Source: Mnemiopsis leidyi (lineage: Eukaryota > Ctenophora > Tentaculata > Lobata > Bolinopsidae). Taken from it: DNA of 39,428 nucleotides. A model generated the notes under the pieces. That model was not told where the DNA came from, ran no database searches, and worked only from the letters and a program-made list of their open reading frames with translations. Shown here piece after piece: positions 21,405-32,214 of the stretch. The stretch lies in the NCBI GenBank assembly GCA_000226015.1, contig JH154380.1:58100-97527 (forward strand). Reading direction: 5' to 3'. The translations under genes and the position numbers were made by a program. Position 1 is the first letter of the stretch. Each line of letters starts with the position of its first letter.

Positions 21405-21470
21405 TTACATATTTAACATATTTACCATATCTAACATATTTACCATATCTAACATATTTACCATATCTAA
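21405..21470. repeat. 17-18 bp minisatellite upstream of the DNAI4 start
   Basis: catatttaccatatctaa is repeated about three times, 40-110 bp upstream of the DNAI4 ATG (minus strand), in the likely promoter or 5' UTR. It introduces several extra ATG triplets on the minus strand. Confidence 0.6.
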
Positions 21471-23346
21471 ACATGTGTCTTATACAACTTATATCATGAC
21501 AAGATTCATGACAAAATTGGTCACTTAGTTCAGTCTGTGAGGAAGTCGACTCTATACAAGCTTTAACATTAGTGACTGAAATGTGCCAAGAATATTGGTA
21601 CATTTCAGTCACAAAGGTTAGAAATCTTTAATTTAATGCTGCCGGGAGTTAATCAAAGGTCAATATAACATCAGACGTAATTAAAAATGGGTGAAGTATC
21701 GTGGAACGACAGAGATAGGAGCGATGCACCTAAAGTGCAAGTAAATTAAAATGCCATCCGACTTATGATTTAATGTCACACCTTGCCATGGAGGGAATTT
21801 GTTGGGTTTTTCTAGGCTGCGGCAACATCCCATCGCGGTCACAGGGTAGACCAGTATCGGAATTTCAAACAGGAAAGTCCATTTCCTTTCTTTAATGTTA
21901 AGATATGTTGTGCAGAAGTTGTTTGTCAGTTAAATTGAAGATCAGTTAGGTTGAGTAGATCAGTTAAACTCGAAAATTATGTAGTTTTTCTATAAAAATC
22001 ATAGTACTATGAGCAGTGGGATAATATACACATGCGGGCTGAAAGAGCCAATAAAATCTTGAGTAGCTAGCTAGCTTTATACGAGCATTTCTTGAAATGT
22101 TCATACAACAAATTCGATATTTACACTTGAATTTACACGTGACCTTATGACACGAAACCAGGGCTCCGTCAAGAAGCAAATAGGATGTTTTAAAGAGCGT
22201 GTGTAGCTAGGTTGCCTTAGGCTTTCTCTTTCTTTCCTTTCTTTGGGACTGCCTCTCGCTTCGAAATCTGAGGGAATTTTTGTTTATACCAGATGTTGAT
22301 GTTGATAAAATGTACTAATATGTTACGTTATTGTCTGAATATAACAATTCGCAGATAAAATCTAAGATTTTTACTCGTCGAAAATTTCCTTAGAATAATA
22401 TTTTGTCAGCTTATCACTTTTAAACTGAAAAGGATTTTTCACAATGGAATTAATGCAGTGAATTTCCCGAGACCTAAGGTTTAGATCATGAAATAAATTA
22501 CTTTGATTTTGTCAAAAAATGTTTAAAGACCTGGAAATTTCCGAGTTATACACAAACCTTACACGATAAAACTATCTCTTGATTTTTAAAGAAAGGAAAT
22601 AGGTTTTGTCCGCATGACTGCAGGAAAACTTCTTAACTCAATTACAGCTATAACTATTGAATATAACTAACTTAAAGGATAGAATATGAATTAGCTATTA
22701 TAATCACACTCTCCCTTACTTGTCATTAAGAGCATTCTTTAGCTTGTTGACTGCAACTATTTCACCACTAACAAATAAACAAGTTGACCCGTGCCGATTA
22801 ATTCTCCGTTATAAAAGTTTCGGAATTTTCCCGGCTCGGCTGGTTCAATGCTTAGTCTGTCAGCAAGTATGTTTGTGTCACACAACAAGCACAAACTTCC
22901 TTAACTTATTTTGAAAGCTCCATATTGAGATATTGACTTACTACAGGACATGTCGTCTTACTTAACGTATCTACCAATATTGATAATGTTAGTAGTCTAT
23001 AACTGCACCGTATCAAGTTTGTTGTCATCTTTGAGTTGATGTTCATCGCTACAACTTGATAGCGCTTTTAGCAGCTAGGATTGTATGTTTCGACGCTAGG
23101 GATATAAATTCTTGTTGTTCATTTCGCTCATCCCTCGTGACGTAGGTCGTGACTAACTTAAACTAGGTCAAATAAGGACCAAGTACTTCAGACTGACTAC
23201 GCAGTGACTCCGCAGTGACTGAAGACACTATTCAGCACCTGCTGAGTAACTTAGAAGTCGTGAACGATACAAGGCGTAACATCCTGTAACAAGTATTAGA
23301 AGTATCGTCCTTTAAATGAACCTAGTAGTAAAGCCTATCTAGTGCA

Positions 23347-23500
23347 AGTGTAGTTCACTGACTAACACGATAAGTTAAGTGTAGTTCACTGACTAACACG
23401 ATAAGTTAAGTGTAGTTCACTGACTAACACGATAAGTTAAATGTAGTTCACTGACTAACACGATAAGTTAAGTGTAGTTCACTGACTAACACGATAAGTA
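23347..23500. repeat. 31-bp tandem repeat, five copies
   Basis: Five nearly identical 31-bp units (starting agtgtagttcactgactaac) run head to tail. Differences are one or two bases in the fourth and fifth copies. The array is intergenic with no coding potential. Confidence 0.9.
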
Positions 23501-24132
23501 AAGTGTGAATATGAAGTCACTAAATTGTTCAGGTACGGTATCAACTAACGGTACTTTTCACGTCGACTTAAATCAGATTTGGTAGGCTTTGCATCAGATA
23601 TCACATGATGGGTTACACGACTAAGTTTTGTATACGTTTAGAAGTTAAAAAACTTCGTTTAGTATATAGCACCCGATGATGTAAGTCCAATATTACAGTT
23701 TCAATAGACTGTCGAACTAACTTGAGACACTTAGAGGAGCCTTATATTTTATCACCTTTATATCCGTCTAATTGTGCTGGACAGGTACCATAATTTCCCT
23801 TTATTTTTTAATATGTTTACGGATATTAAAGTTTTGTTCCCTACTGTCACACATAGAAGGTCACATACAGGATCAAGCAAATGTTAATATACTGCATGCC
23901 AATTTTTAATGTTAAAGTAGACACATTTGAGACAAAGATTGACCTTCGATAATCGAGAAACTATTAAACTCTGCATTTCTTTAGCTGATTTCCATCGAAT
24001 TTAGAAGATGTCAAGATGTCTCTTTAAGCATCTTTCCTAACGGCTAACACCAGAACTGAGAACATTCGAAATGCCGTGATTCGTCGTCAGGGCACTTTCT
24101 TTTGCGGATAACATTCAGATTGTGTACAGTTA

Positions 24133-24207
24133 AAGTAGAAATTGTTATATTCTTTCTCTTCGAAGAAGTAAAAGTAGAAATTGTTATATTCTTTCTCTTT
24201 AAAGAAG
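24133..24207. repeat. Two-copy tandem repeat, about 38 bp
   Basis: aaagtagaaattgttatatt followed by ctttctctt and a gaag-type end occurs twice head to tail, with a few differences at the 3' end of the unit. Confidence 0.75.
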
Positions 24208-25766
24208 CAATTCATCCCAGGTATAATGCGAGAAATCGCAGTACTTTTCAAAGCAGTATGTAAGTTTTACTGCTTAAGTCAGCCGCTAGGTCAAGTTTGT
24301 TTGACACGTCTAGGGTCTATATCTTGGAAAATTCTCGAGGTCAACAGCGTCAGAAACGTCATCGGAAGGCCCTTTTAGGTATCCAAATATCGAGCAGGCG
24401 TGTTTTGTGCAGTTTTACTGCTTTAAAAAGTTGACATTTCAGTGTTCTGTAGACATCTTATTTCAACACATAACACAGCAGTCCCAAAAAGCCGACTGAT
24501 ACGGGCTAGCAGCTGATTATTCCCACACTTGGACAATTTCAGTCACGTGACATATGCTGACGAGTCAAAGTTACTTACCCAAAGAGTCAAGGTCCACTAA
24601 GGCACTAAAACTTCTCAAGTTAAAACTTTGATGATTTTAGTTTGTGGTTTCTTCTGTATGGCCTGTACCGCCTTAAAACTTTAGTTTTCACCAAACAACT
24701 GTTTATTACTTACATTAACTAAGTTTTCTCGAGGTTTTGCGAAAGTCCAATATTTTAGGTTTCATTGTATTATGTATTATTTTAGGTCTCATGTAACATG
24801 ATTAGTTGTAATCAGATTGCTCGAACATGTATGCTTTTTCCTGGAAACAGCAAACATCTTAAGTACCATATAAGGAAATCCGGCTCGAAGGCTCAGAATA
24901 GATATCAATCGAGGACAGATTCTACTAAACGATATCTTTAAACCGCAAAAATTGGAGCTTTCTCAGAAGTTTTAGGTAAAAGTCGGCATGCATCCTGACT
25001 CAGGGCTAGAAGACTGACAAGAGTCCAGGAAATAACTCTAGCATGTCTTTAGAAACCGGTATAGTCCAACAAAGTATATAATGTATACTTTTACTGTCAT
25101 CTAAGAACCATGAAAAGTAGCTTGACAGTTATTAGAAAGTGTTTCAATGTAAGTTAAGGTGAGTTTTGTTGTTTTCGACATGTGAACTGTGTATGTTTTC
25201 ACGACATTCCTAAATACACACTAAGTTGAGGTACAGAATAGACAAAAATGTAATGTTGTTCTCGTAGCCAAATTTAGGTATTCTTTGAAAATGTCGGATT
25301 ATATTCATACCTTACTTTGCATCAAAGTTAAGATTCGAATTGCCTAGAAGAACCATACAAATGTCTTCGACGGCACATGTTTAATCATAAAATATTTGTC
25401 TAACAAAATAAGAACAGTTAGGTTAGAACTGAAGTTGGTGAACTACCTTATATAAGACACAATCACGTACGACATTTTTATTTCCAAATCGCACCATGTG
25501 ATATGGAACAGGTATGGCTTTACAGTTGGCACGATGCAACATATTGACACACGCTTATTCCAACCCTCCTAAGTCTTTGAGCGTTACCCATACCTCACCA
25601 AGATTCATCGGGCCTCGGCAATAGTTCTTGCAATTTGTTTAATTATTAGGCAACAATGAAAACTATTGGGACTATAATGACTGTTACAGCTTAGTTAAAC
25701 TTCGCGTCACAGGGACCTGTAAGTGTTCAGTCTGAGTATGTAATCTCACTAACTAAACCCTCCTAG

Positions 25767-25846
25767 CCCTTGATTATTTTCTTCTTTCAATTACTCTATA
25801 ATCATGTTTATGCGATCAGACTTACCCCCTTGATTATTTTCTTCTT
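25767..25846. repeat. Duplicated end of the last ODAD1 coding exon
   Basis: A 20-bp block (cccttgattattttcttctt) at 25827-25846, the end of the last ODAD1 exon, recurs exactly at 25767-25786. A further related block, gttcag(t/c)ctgagta, appears at about 25726 and again at 25849. This is a degenerate local duplication around an exon border. Confidence 0.6.
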
Positions 25847-25850
25847 GAGT

Positions 25851-28220
25851 TCAGCCTGAGTAAGTGGTCTGATTTTCTTCTTCATCCACGGAATCTCCAT
25901 CGCTCTCATAATCGTCTGCTGTAGCTTTAGTGGTGTGTTGCGAGCTTGTGATCCTGTACACAATTATTTACTATAGACTTACTACTATGACTATGACTTT
26001 ACTATAGACTTACTACTATGACTATGACTTTACTATGACACACGCGAAATTTGTATTTTGTTGAAATTTTTTGGCAATCTGTTTGAAATTAAGTGACATT
26101 AACCTGGGAATCTACTTAAAAATAGTATAAAGATTGGAAGCCTGCCTCTACAGTTGCATGATCAGGCTAAAAGAATTGAAAGTGAAAGTTGGCTGCAAAC
26201 CCGGTAGTAGGAGGTGCAATAGAGATCGTGTTGACTGGAGGTTGAGGACCCTGCCCTAGGAGGGATGGGGGTTGGGGAACCACCGCTCCTTCCTGCTTCT
26301 CAGCTTCTCTGGCTTGGACAAACGCGAACAGTTGCAACAGTTCGTTTGTTCTCTGCTCAACAATCCCGAGGTACTGAGGAGAAGTTTGTTCAGTCTACTT
26401 CAAGTGTTAAAGTGGTTTGCTGAACTGCTATACGAGTTTGGTGGTTCCGCGTTCATGGTACCAGTTGCAGGATTTCTACAAGATTTCTACAAGATTTCTA
26501 CAGGATTTCTACAAGATTTTCTCCCTTGAGTCCCACCCTATTTCCAGGGAAACAACAGCTGGTTAGACAGTGAAAACAAATTTAAGATAGTTAACACCGC
26601 CCCAGTTAGACGAGTCACTTATTTACAGTGATTAAGTGGGACATGCTAACATGCACCGGACACGATTAGATCCGTTATCCAGGTTTATTGAAGTTTGGAG
26701 CTCAAAAGGATTCCAGAGATATCATCACACTAACAGGGGACACAGTGTCAGACAAGGTACAGCCTGTGATTAGCGCTAATTATCTAATTAAATGATTATC
26801 TCTGTACCTGCATCATGTTGGTCTCAGTGACTCCGGCTTCTCCCAACATCTCTACTATCGGAGATCTATCACAGTTGATCTTGTTGAACAGACTGTCGAT
26901 TCCTGAAAACATCGTCTTTAAAACTTCCAGTAGCTTTCTCGCTCCCTTGATCACAAAATACAAAAAACAGAAACCGAACATACCCGTATTTCCTTATATT
27001 TTGGAAGTAGTCTTATTCTGGACCAGATTTTGATTAAAACCTACACCTTTATTTTACTTTGTTGATTAACTGAAGAAAATAATTTTCTCCAGAATAATTT
27101 GCGCAATATTGCGGTAGAATCCGCTTATACAATACTGCATAGTCTGCAGAGCACACAAACCTCTCACTAATTTATTGGACCAACCCCAGGCGGGTTAATC
27201 TCCACAGGGTCTAGTCAATATTGCAGGGGACTTTTAAACAAATTACCGGAGTATTATTATGACCAACACGAGTGTTCGCTGATTCTTGGTTATTACTTAA
27301 GTTACTTCTTCTCGATTATTAGATTGGTAGGAACTGTATGTATCACAACTTCAGATACTTTATGTTAACTTGTTATCACAAAAATTATTAATTAAGGTAG
27401 TATTTTGATTCAATCTTAGTATATAGGGTAAGGTGTAAACTAACTAACTATGGATTATGCTATCTCTATAAAGAACTTGACGATTCTGAATTTAATTAGT
27501 AACTTTGTTGATTATTTTGCTCATCTGCCTGGCCTAGAAAATGCGTTTTCAGAAAACTGTTATTTAGTAAAATTTGTTGAAAACGCGATTTCAAGATAAC
27601 AATACAGTTAATTAATCTAGAGGATTATACTTTAAAATTGCATGATTATGTTGCCATATGTCTAGTCTTTGCTATCAGAGTTTCAATCGACTAAGGGTGC
27701 GTTCCCATAGCAACTCCCATTACCACTCAACAGACCATAAATTCGTCAAATTTTCTGCTCAATCCGTGTTATTATTGGATTAAAGTATTCAATCTACAAA
27801 ATTAAAAGTAGGACAATTTACAATGTCGCTAGGATTTTTAGATTTGTGGAACCTTCACAAATATTAGACCATATCTTATTGTCACCAATCATTTAAGCTA
27901 TTTTTAGCGAAGATTCCAATGGCAACATTCATCATTTTCAACAATATTGATGATTTAGGAATTTTCCAGCGGTAATATGATGCCCGTCGTTGGATCGAAT
28001 CATTCCAATATTTATATAAAACTGTCAAGAAATTTCCCATTCATTCCGAACCTGATTTAAGCTGGTCCAATGTCTTCATTGTCCCGTCGTACTTAATATC
28101 GTACGCTCCCTTCAGAGTATTGGTAGTATCCAGTTTCTCCTCCAGATCCCCCAGTATCCTCTTTCTCTCGTTCTCCAGGTCCACCGTCTCCATCTTGAAC
28201 TTGCCAATGTCGTCTTTCAC
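25851..28220 (-). CDS. Outer dynein arm docking complex subunit, ODAD1/CCDC63-like, C-terminal four coding exons (partial)
   Basis: Exons on the minus strand: 28220-28052, 26902-26808, 26373-26201, 25953-25851 (TGA at 25853-25851). All junctions are in phase, giving 179 residues. The order is a coiled-coil segment (VKDDIGKFKMETVDLENER, KILGDLEEKL-type heptads), then SLFNKINCDRSPIVEMLG and GVTETNMMQYLGIVEQRTNE, then a Pro-rich linker (GPQPPVNTISIAPPTTG) and an acidic tail (DDYESDGDSVDEEENQ). The INCD...L(G)...N-x-x-(Q)Y-x-x-I(V)E-x-(R/K)TN(E/D)LL block is typical of the ODAD1 (CCDC114)/CCDC63/DC2 family, coiled-coil proteins that anchor outer dynein arms to axonemal doublets. Paralogue choice is uncertain. 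About 350 N-terminal residues are missing; none was found up to 32 kb. A consensus donor (GTAAGT, exon end 25826) lies 25 nt after the stop, suggesting a 3' UTR intron. Confidence 0.8.
25970..26040. repeat. Two-copy 34-bp tandem repeat in ODAD1-like intron
   Basis: A 34-bp unit containing ctatagacttactactatga and ctatgacttta occurs twice head to tail, followed by a partial third copy. Confidence 0.7.
26473..26520. repeat. 11-bp minisatellite
   Basis: gatttctacaa is repeated four times with minor variation. It lies in an ODAD1-like intron, about 100 bp upstream (minus strand) of the exon at 26201-26373. Confidence 0.7.
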
Positions 28221-28762
28221 CTGTAGACAAGTATATCTGTAAGTTGTTACAGGCACTGTGACATTGTGACAGTTTATATAATCACACCGGTCTGAGTGTT
28301 GTTACTGAAAGTTTGAAATTTAGATATAAATCTCTATATACTTAGTTCCGTCGTAGAAGCTGACTGTCCACTACTAAGACATGTCGCCAACATTTAATAT
28401 CATACTTTATAATTTTGGGGCTAACTTTGTCATCATATAAAGGACACGTGCACTTATAATGTCGCGCCCAGCAAAGCCCTGACAAAGATAGTTTTAACAG
28501 AAAGTAAGATTACAAGGTCAGACTCCTGTACGTTTTCTAGTTATTTCACTAAATACTAATCCTACTTTTGGTACCAACCCTACTTATTTACGAAAGTTGT
28601 TGATTCAGTAGTCTTGATGCAATCTGTGTACTGTGCTAAGCTCTAACTTTTACGTCCATAAGTGTTTGTCGCCATAAAGTGAGCAAAATAAAAGAGATTT
28701 TACCGTCAAAATTGAGCTCCATGACCGACTATCTCCTGTTTTCACGTGACAGAGACGAACGT

Positions 28763-29188
28763 TTATACTATTTTTAGCCCATGATTTTTGCGATTCTCCA
28801 ACTCAATAATCCGAGTACCAGCCAGGTAAGACAGGTGCTTCCTTACCTCTGATTGATAAAGCGGCGAGTTGATACAGGAACCGCTTAGTAGACAGTATTC
28901 ATTCGTGTCATCATAGGTCGTTTTTAGTTTTATATTATCACAGAGCAAATTAGATTTTCTGTAAGAATTATACACGTAAAGGTGGGAAATGCCATTGAAT
29001 TCTGTTGCTAATTCAAAAATGTTGCCGGAATTTTTTGAGAGGTTCGAGTTGATAAAATAAGGAAGCCATTCTTGCTCTTCAGATTTATCAATCATCACCC
29101 ACTTGAAGGTTAATTCTTTTAAAAAGGAGCTGATTGTGACCGGTTCCAGACAGCTTCTAACAGTTTCCAAGTTTGGTACAAAGTACAC
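28763..29188 (-). CDS. 141-codon ORF of unknown status
   Basis: An uninterrupted frame in AT-rich DNA, much longer than the surrounding random frames. The product has no signal peptide, no clear coiled coil, three cysteines and no motif I recognise. It is not ODAD1-like. It could be an exon of an unrecognised gene, a transposon remnant or chance. Codon use is more A/T-rich than the confident exons nearby, which counts against it. Confidence 0.2.
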   Translation of the reverse strand: MYFVPNLETVRSCLEPVTISSFLKELTFKWVMIDKSEEQEWLPYFINSNLSKNSGNIFELATEFNGISHLYVYNSYRKSNLLCDNIKLKTTYDDTNEYCLLSGSCINSPLYQSEVRKHLSYLAGTRIIELENRKNHGLKIV

Positions 29189-29939
29189 AGTAATTACAAA
29201 TTACCTTATCTTCAGTAGATAAGAGCTTGTTTCTTGCTTCTATCGTACTTCACCCCTCATATTACGGAATAACTTTATGTTACATGTCACTTTGTTGCTC
29301 AGTTGATTTAAGTTTATGTATTCACCTATCTTAGTTGATGTTTGTTAATATCGAGCAGGTTTTTCAACATCGTTTAAAATTCAGTAACTTAACGTTTTTT
29401 ACTTTTAGCACGCTTAACAATCTTTCAAAATTCAGTTTTAGTTCAGTAACAGGAGTTTCGCTGTTTTACCAGATGACCTTAATATTCATTATTTTCCCTC
29501 TGTTAAGTTGACAAATTATTGACTTATTGACAAATATACGCAAACAGCCAAGTCGTCAGTGGGCGGTTTCTGAAGGGTAAATACTTGAGGTGGGTTAACG
29601 TGACTGGATGAGAACAAATTATATGTTGTAAGGGCGCCGAAATTCTTAATTCTAGTATCGATAATTAATATTATTATCAGAATTCGCATTGCAAATTTAT
29701 TGTATTCTTGGTCGTTGCGTATTAAAAAAAGGACAAACTTTACTAATTATTAAGACAATGAACTTAGCAATATTATCCCCTGTAATTATAGCACCGCAAA
29801 GAGGCCTCATACTTGCTCAATATTACATATCTCTCTAGATATAGCAGTTAACTATAGTTGTAGACTCACATAAGATTCAGTAAAACTAAAGAATGTTAGT
29901 AAAAGATGGATGTGTACAATACCTTATGTCAAGTATCAA

Positions 29940-30125
29940 CAACGGTCAGTGTTCCAGCTTAGTCAGTAGTGAGCCACTAATAAGTCAACAGAAGGCCAGT
30001 ATTGAGCCAGTAATAAGTCAGTAGAAAGCCCGTAGTGAGCCACTAAAAAGTCAGTTTAAAGCCAGTATTAAGTCAGTAAAAAGCCAGTAGTGAGCCAGTA
30101 GTATATCAGTAGAAAGCCAGTAAGC
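29940..30125. repeat. Degenerate GCCAGTA/GTCAGTA tandem repeat
   Basis: About ten degenerate units of the type aaagccagtagtgag alternating with aagtcagtag fill this stretch. No coding potential. Confidence 0.75.
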
Positions 30126-30569
30126 CAACATTTCTTAAATCTCATTCTGGCGAGTCAACGGTGCTGACATGTCCAAGTCATTACCGATATACGTAATGCT
30201 CATAATTAGAATACTGGTTCTACAGCACTAGTGCTGGTGAGAGCTCGTCTGTTTTCCTCAGTTGTATGGAATAAATGGTTGACGTTATTTTCTACACAAG
30301 TCTAGATAACACAAGTCATGTTTCATAAATAAAGCGGACTTTAAAATTAATTGTTGTGTGCAGAACGTAAGTGAAGTAGTTTCATCAAATTTAATGCAGG
30401 CAATTTGTAAAAATGTTCATGCCTTACAGAAGTTTTAGTTATTGGCAAATGTAATGATGCTATAAGAGATAACAATGATATAACATCTCCATTAGTATGA
30501 TGTAACATCTTTATCAGTATTCTTACAACTGTAGCAGCATTCTTACATCTTTATCAGTGATCATGTAAC

Positions 30570-30975
30570 AAGTTTCAATCGAAATTTCTCCTCAAATTTT
30601 AAAATTTTTGGATGCACTTCTTCCTGGAGCTTCTTGAAATAATAACTCTTATCGCAATCTTCAAGGCTACTTAAATCTTCTGCAGCTTGCTTTACTAAAC
30701 AGTAAATTCATCTCCTTTAACAATAGCCAAATTCAATAACAAACTTTAGCACATCAAATTTCTCAGCATTAAAGCTTGACAAATCTAAATCTCACTTTGG
30801 TACAATGTCAGAACTAGATTTCTCAGCGTTAACCTGTCAGGTCCGCTGCACGACATTTTCTTGTCTCAAGTTTTCAGACTTCATCAAGGATGAATTAATC
30901 TAGTGTTGAATGAAGCTGCCTTCCTCATTAGATTCAAATATTTGAACTTTTCAGATTCCTTAAGTATAATCTAAT
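30570..30975 (-). pseudogene. Decayed coding relic (unknown protein)
   Basis: The minus strand reads as protein-like blocks separated by stops and frame changes: KESEKFKYLNLMRKAASFNT, then SSFNAEKFDVLKFVIEFGYC, then QAAEDLSSLEDCDKSYYFKK and LQEEVHPKILKFEEKF. The blocks are Lys/Glu/Phe-rich and seem non-random, but I cannot name the family. Most likely a dead transposon or retrotransposed gene copy. Confidence 0.3.
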
Positions 30976-32007
30976 TGCGAAACCGAGAATGATCAGGATC
31001 GCCTGATAGGGTACACTCATACATTTCCCACCAGGCCGTATGGGCGTGTGTTTACCTTACATAGAACTTACAAATGTAGCTCATTTTAACGAATTTAAAA
31101 GGCTGTGAATGTTGATCCTAGAAGCTAGATTGTTAAAATATCTGACTTTTAACCGACTTTAAAATCAGTTTGAGTGCCAGGTGCTAATGTGTTGTCTGAT
31201 GTCTGGTAGGTGGGAAAACAGTACGTTTGTACTAGGCAGGGTCACTTCTTACTACGCAGAGCAAGTACCCTCCAGGTAGAATGAAAGGAGCGGTAGTTAC
31301 CAGGCTATATCGGTATTTGCTGGATCGGAAGTTAAACTTTCACTATCTTGAGTTATAGGCTACATTCCAGCGCAATAGATGAGAATTTGCTGACAAAGAT
31401 TTCACACTTCGTTGTTTGAGTTTTGCGTTTTGACACTTCAAGACAAAAATTTTAAGGATTAATAAATCACATCTTTTTACGACTTAAGAGTTTATAGATT
31501 CTATATCAATGTCAACCTTCGGTGTTTTATTCCATAGAATGTTTCTAAGGCGAATCACTGCACCTTTACCCGTTCGTGAAATGAAATCATGACTCATAAG
31601 TAAATACCGTCATTATAGTGACTTCTTTTTCCGGGGCAATATAATTTAATTCTAATCTTCCCCAAATCTTTCTGTCCATATCAAATGGTATAGCAGAATA
31701 CAAAAAGTCTAGAATTCCAGGGAGAATTCATGCTTACAAGAGCATGAATACTGGGTTGTAAATGTCGAATATTCCGAATTTACCTATTCTCACGGAATAA
31801 TATGTAACCCAAAAAACAGGACAATCTAGAAACATAGAATTATACACCGTAATTAGTTGATAAGAGGATGTAAGGAACTCTGAACTGAAAGGAACTTTAT
31901 AACGAACAGTACGCCCAAGGACAGGCGTGCGTATCGACCTGTGATGTAACACCATCACGTGATGTTAAAATACCGCGGGCAAAGAGTGCTAGGTGACGTT
32001 GATGTCA

Positions 32008-32015
32008 ATATAAAG
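32008..32015 (+). promoter_or_regulatory. TATA-like box upstream of the secreted Ser/Thr-rich gene
   Basis: ATATAAAG lies 200 bp upstream of the ATG at 32215. A start about 30 bp downstream (near catcattcag, 32038-32047) would give a 5' UTR of about 170 nt. Confidence 0.4.
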
Positions 32016-32214
32016 TAATAAGGGTAGGGAGTGTTGCATCATTCAGGTGAGGCACATTTTCCCTGTTCGCACATGTACCTCCCTACCGCCGCTCTGTTGT
32101 TTGACTTTGAACTTCGATCGTTTCGCTCAGATCTTGTATTGCTGTCAAATATCCAATTTATTTCGTGTTTCCTTTACTGACACCTACATCATGCCAGGGT
32201 GAAGGTATTATAAC

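Larger units (their letters stand above)
21471..25766. other. Intergenic region between ODAD1 end and DNAI4 start, no gene seen
   Basis: AT-rich, with only short random frames. It contains the 31-bp array at 23347-23500 and a two-copy repeat at 24133-24207. Other small features are pyrimidine runs (22225-22245) and TAGCTAGCTAGCT-type simple sequence near 22064. No exon with paired splice signals and recognisable protein was found on either strand. Confidence 0.5.
28221..32007. other. No secure gene; expected site of upstream ODAD1-like exons
   Basis: I looked on the minus strand for coiled-coil exons in phase with 28220 and found none. The region holds one 141-codon frame of unknown status (28763-29188), a degenerate tandem repeat (29940-30125) and a decayed coding relic (30570-30975). 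The rest is AT-rich and featureless. Confidence 0.45.

Noticed and set aside
23347-23500. CRISPR-like array
   Set aside because: The units are contiguous tandem repeats without unique spacers, and the DNA is eukaryotic.
31734-31958. 74-codon minus ORF
   Set aside because: No domain, no splice context, and composition like the surrounding AT-rich DNA.
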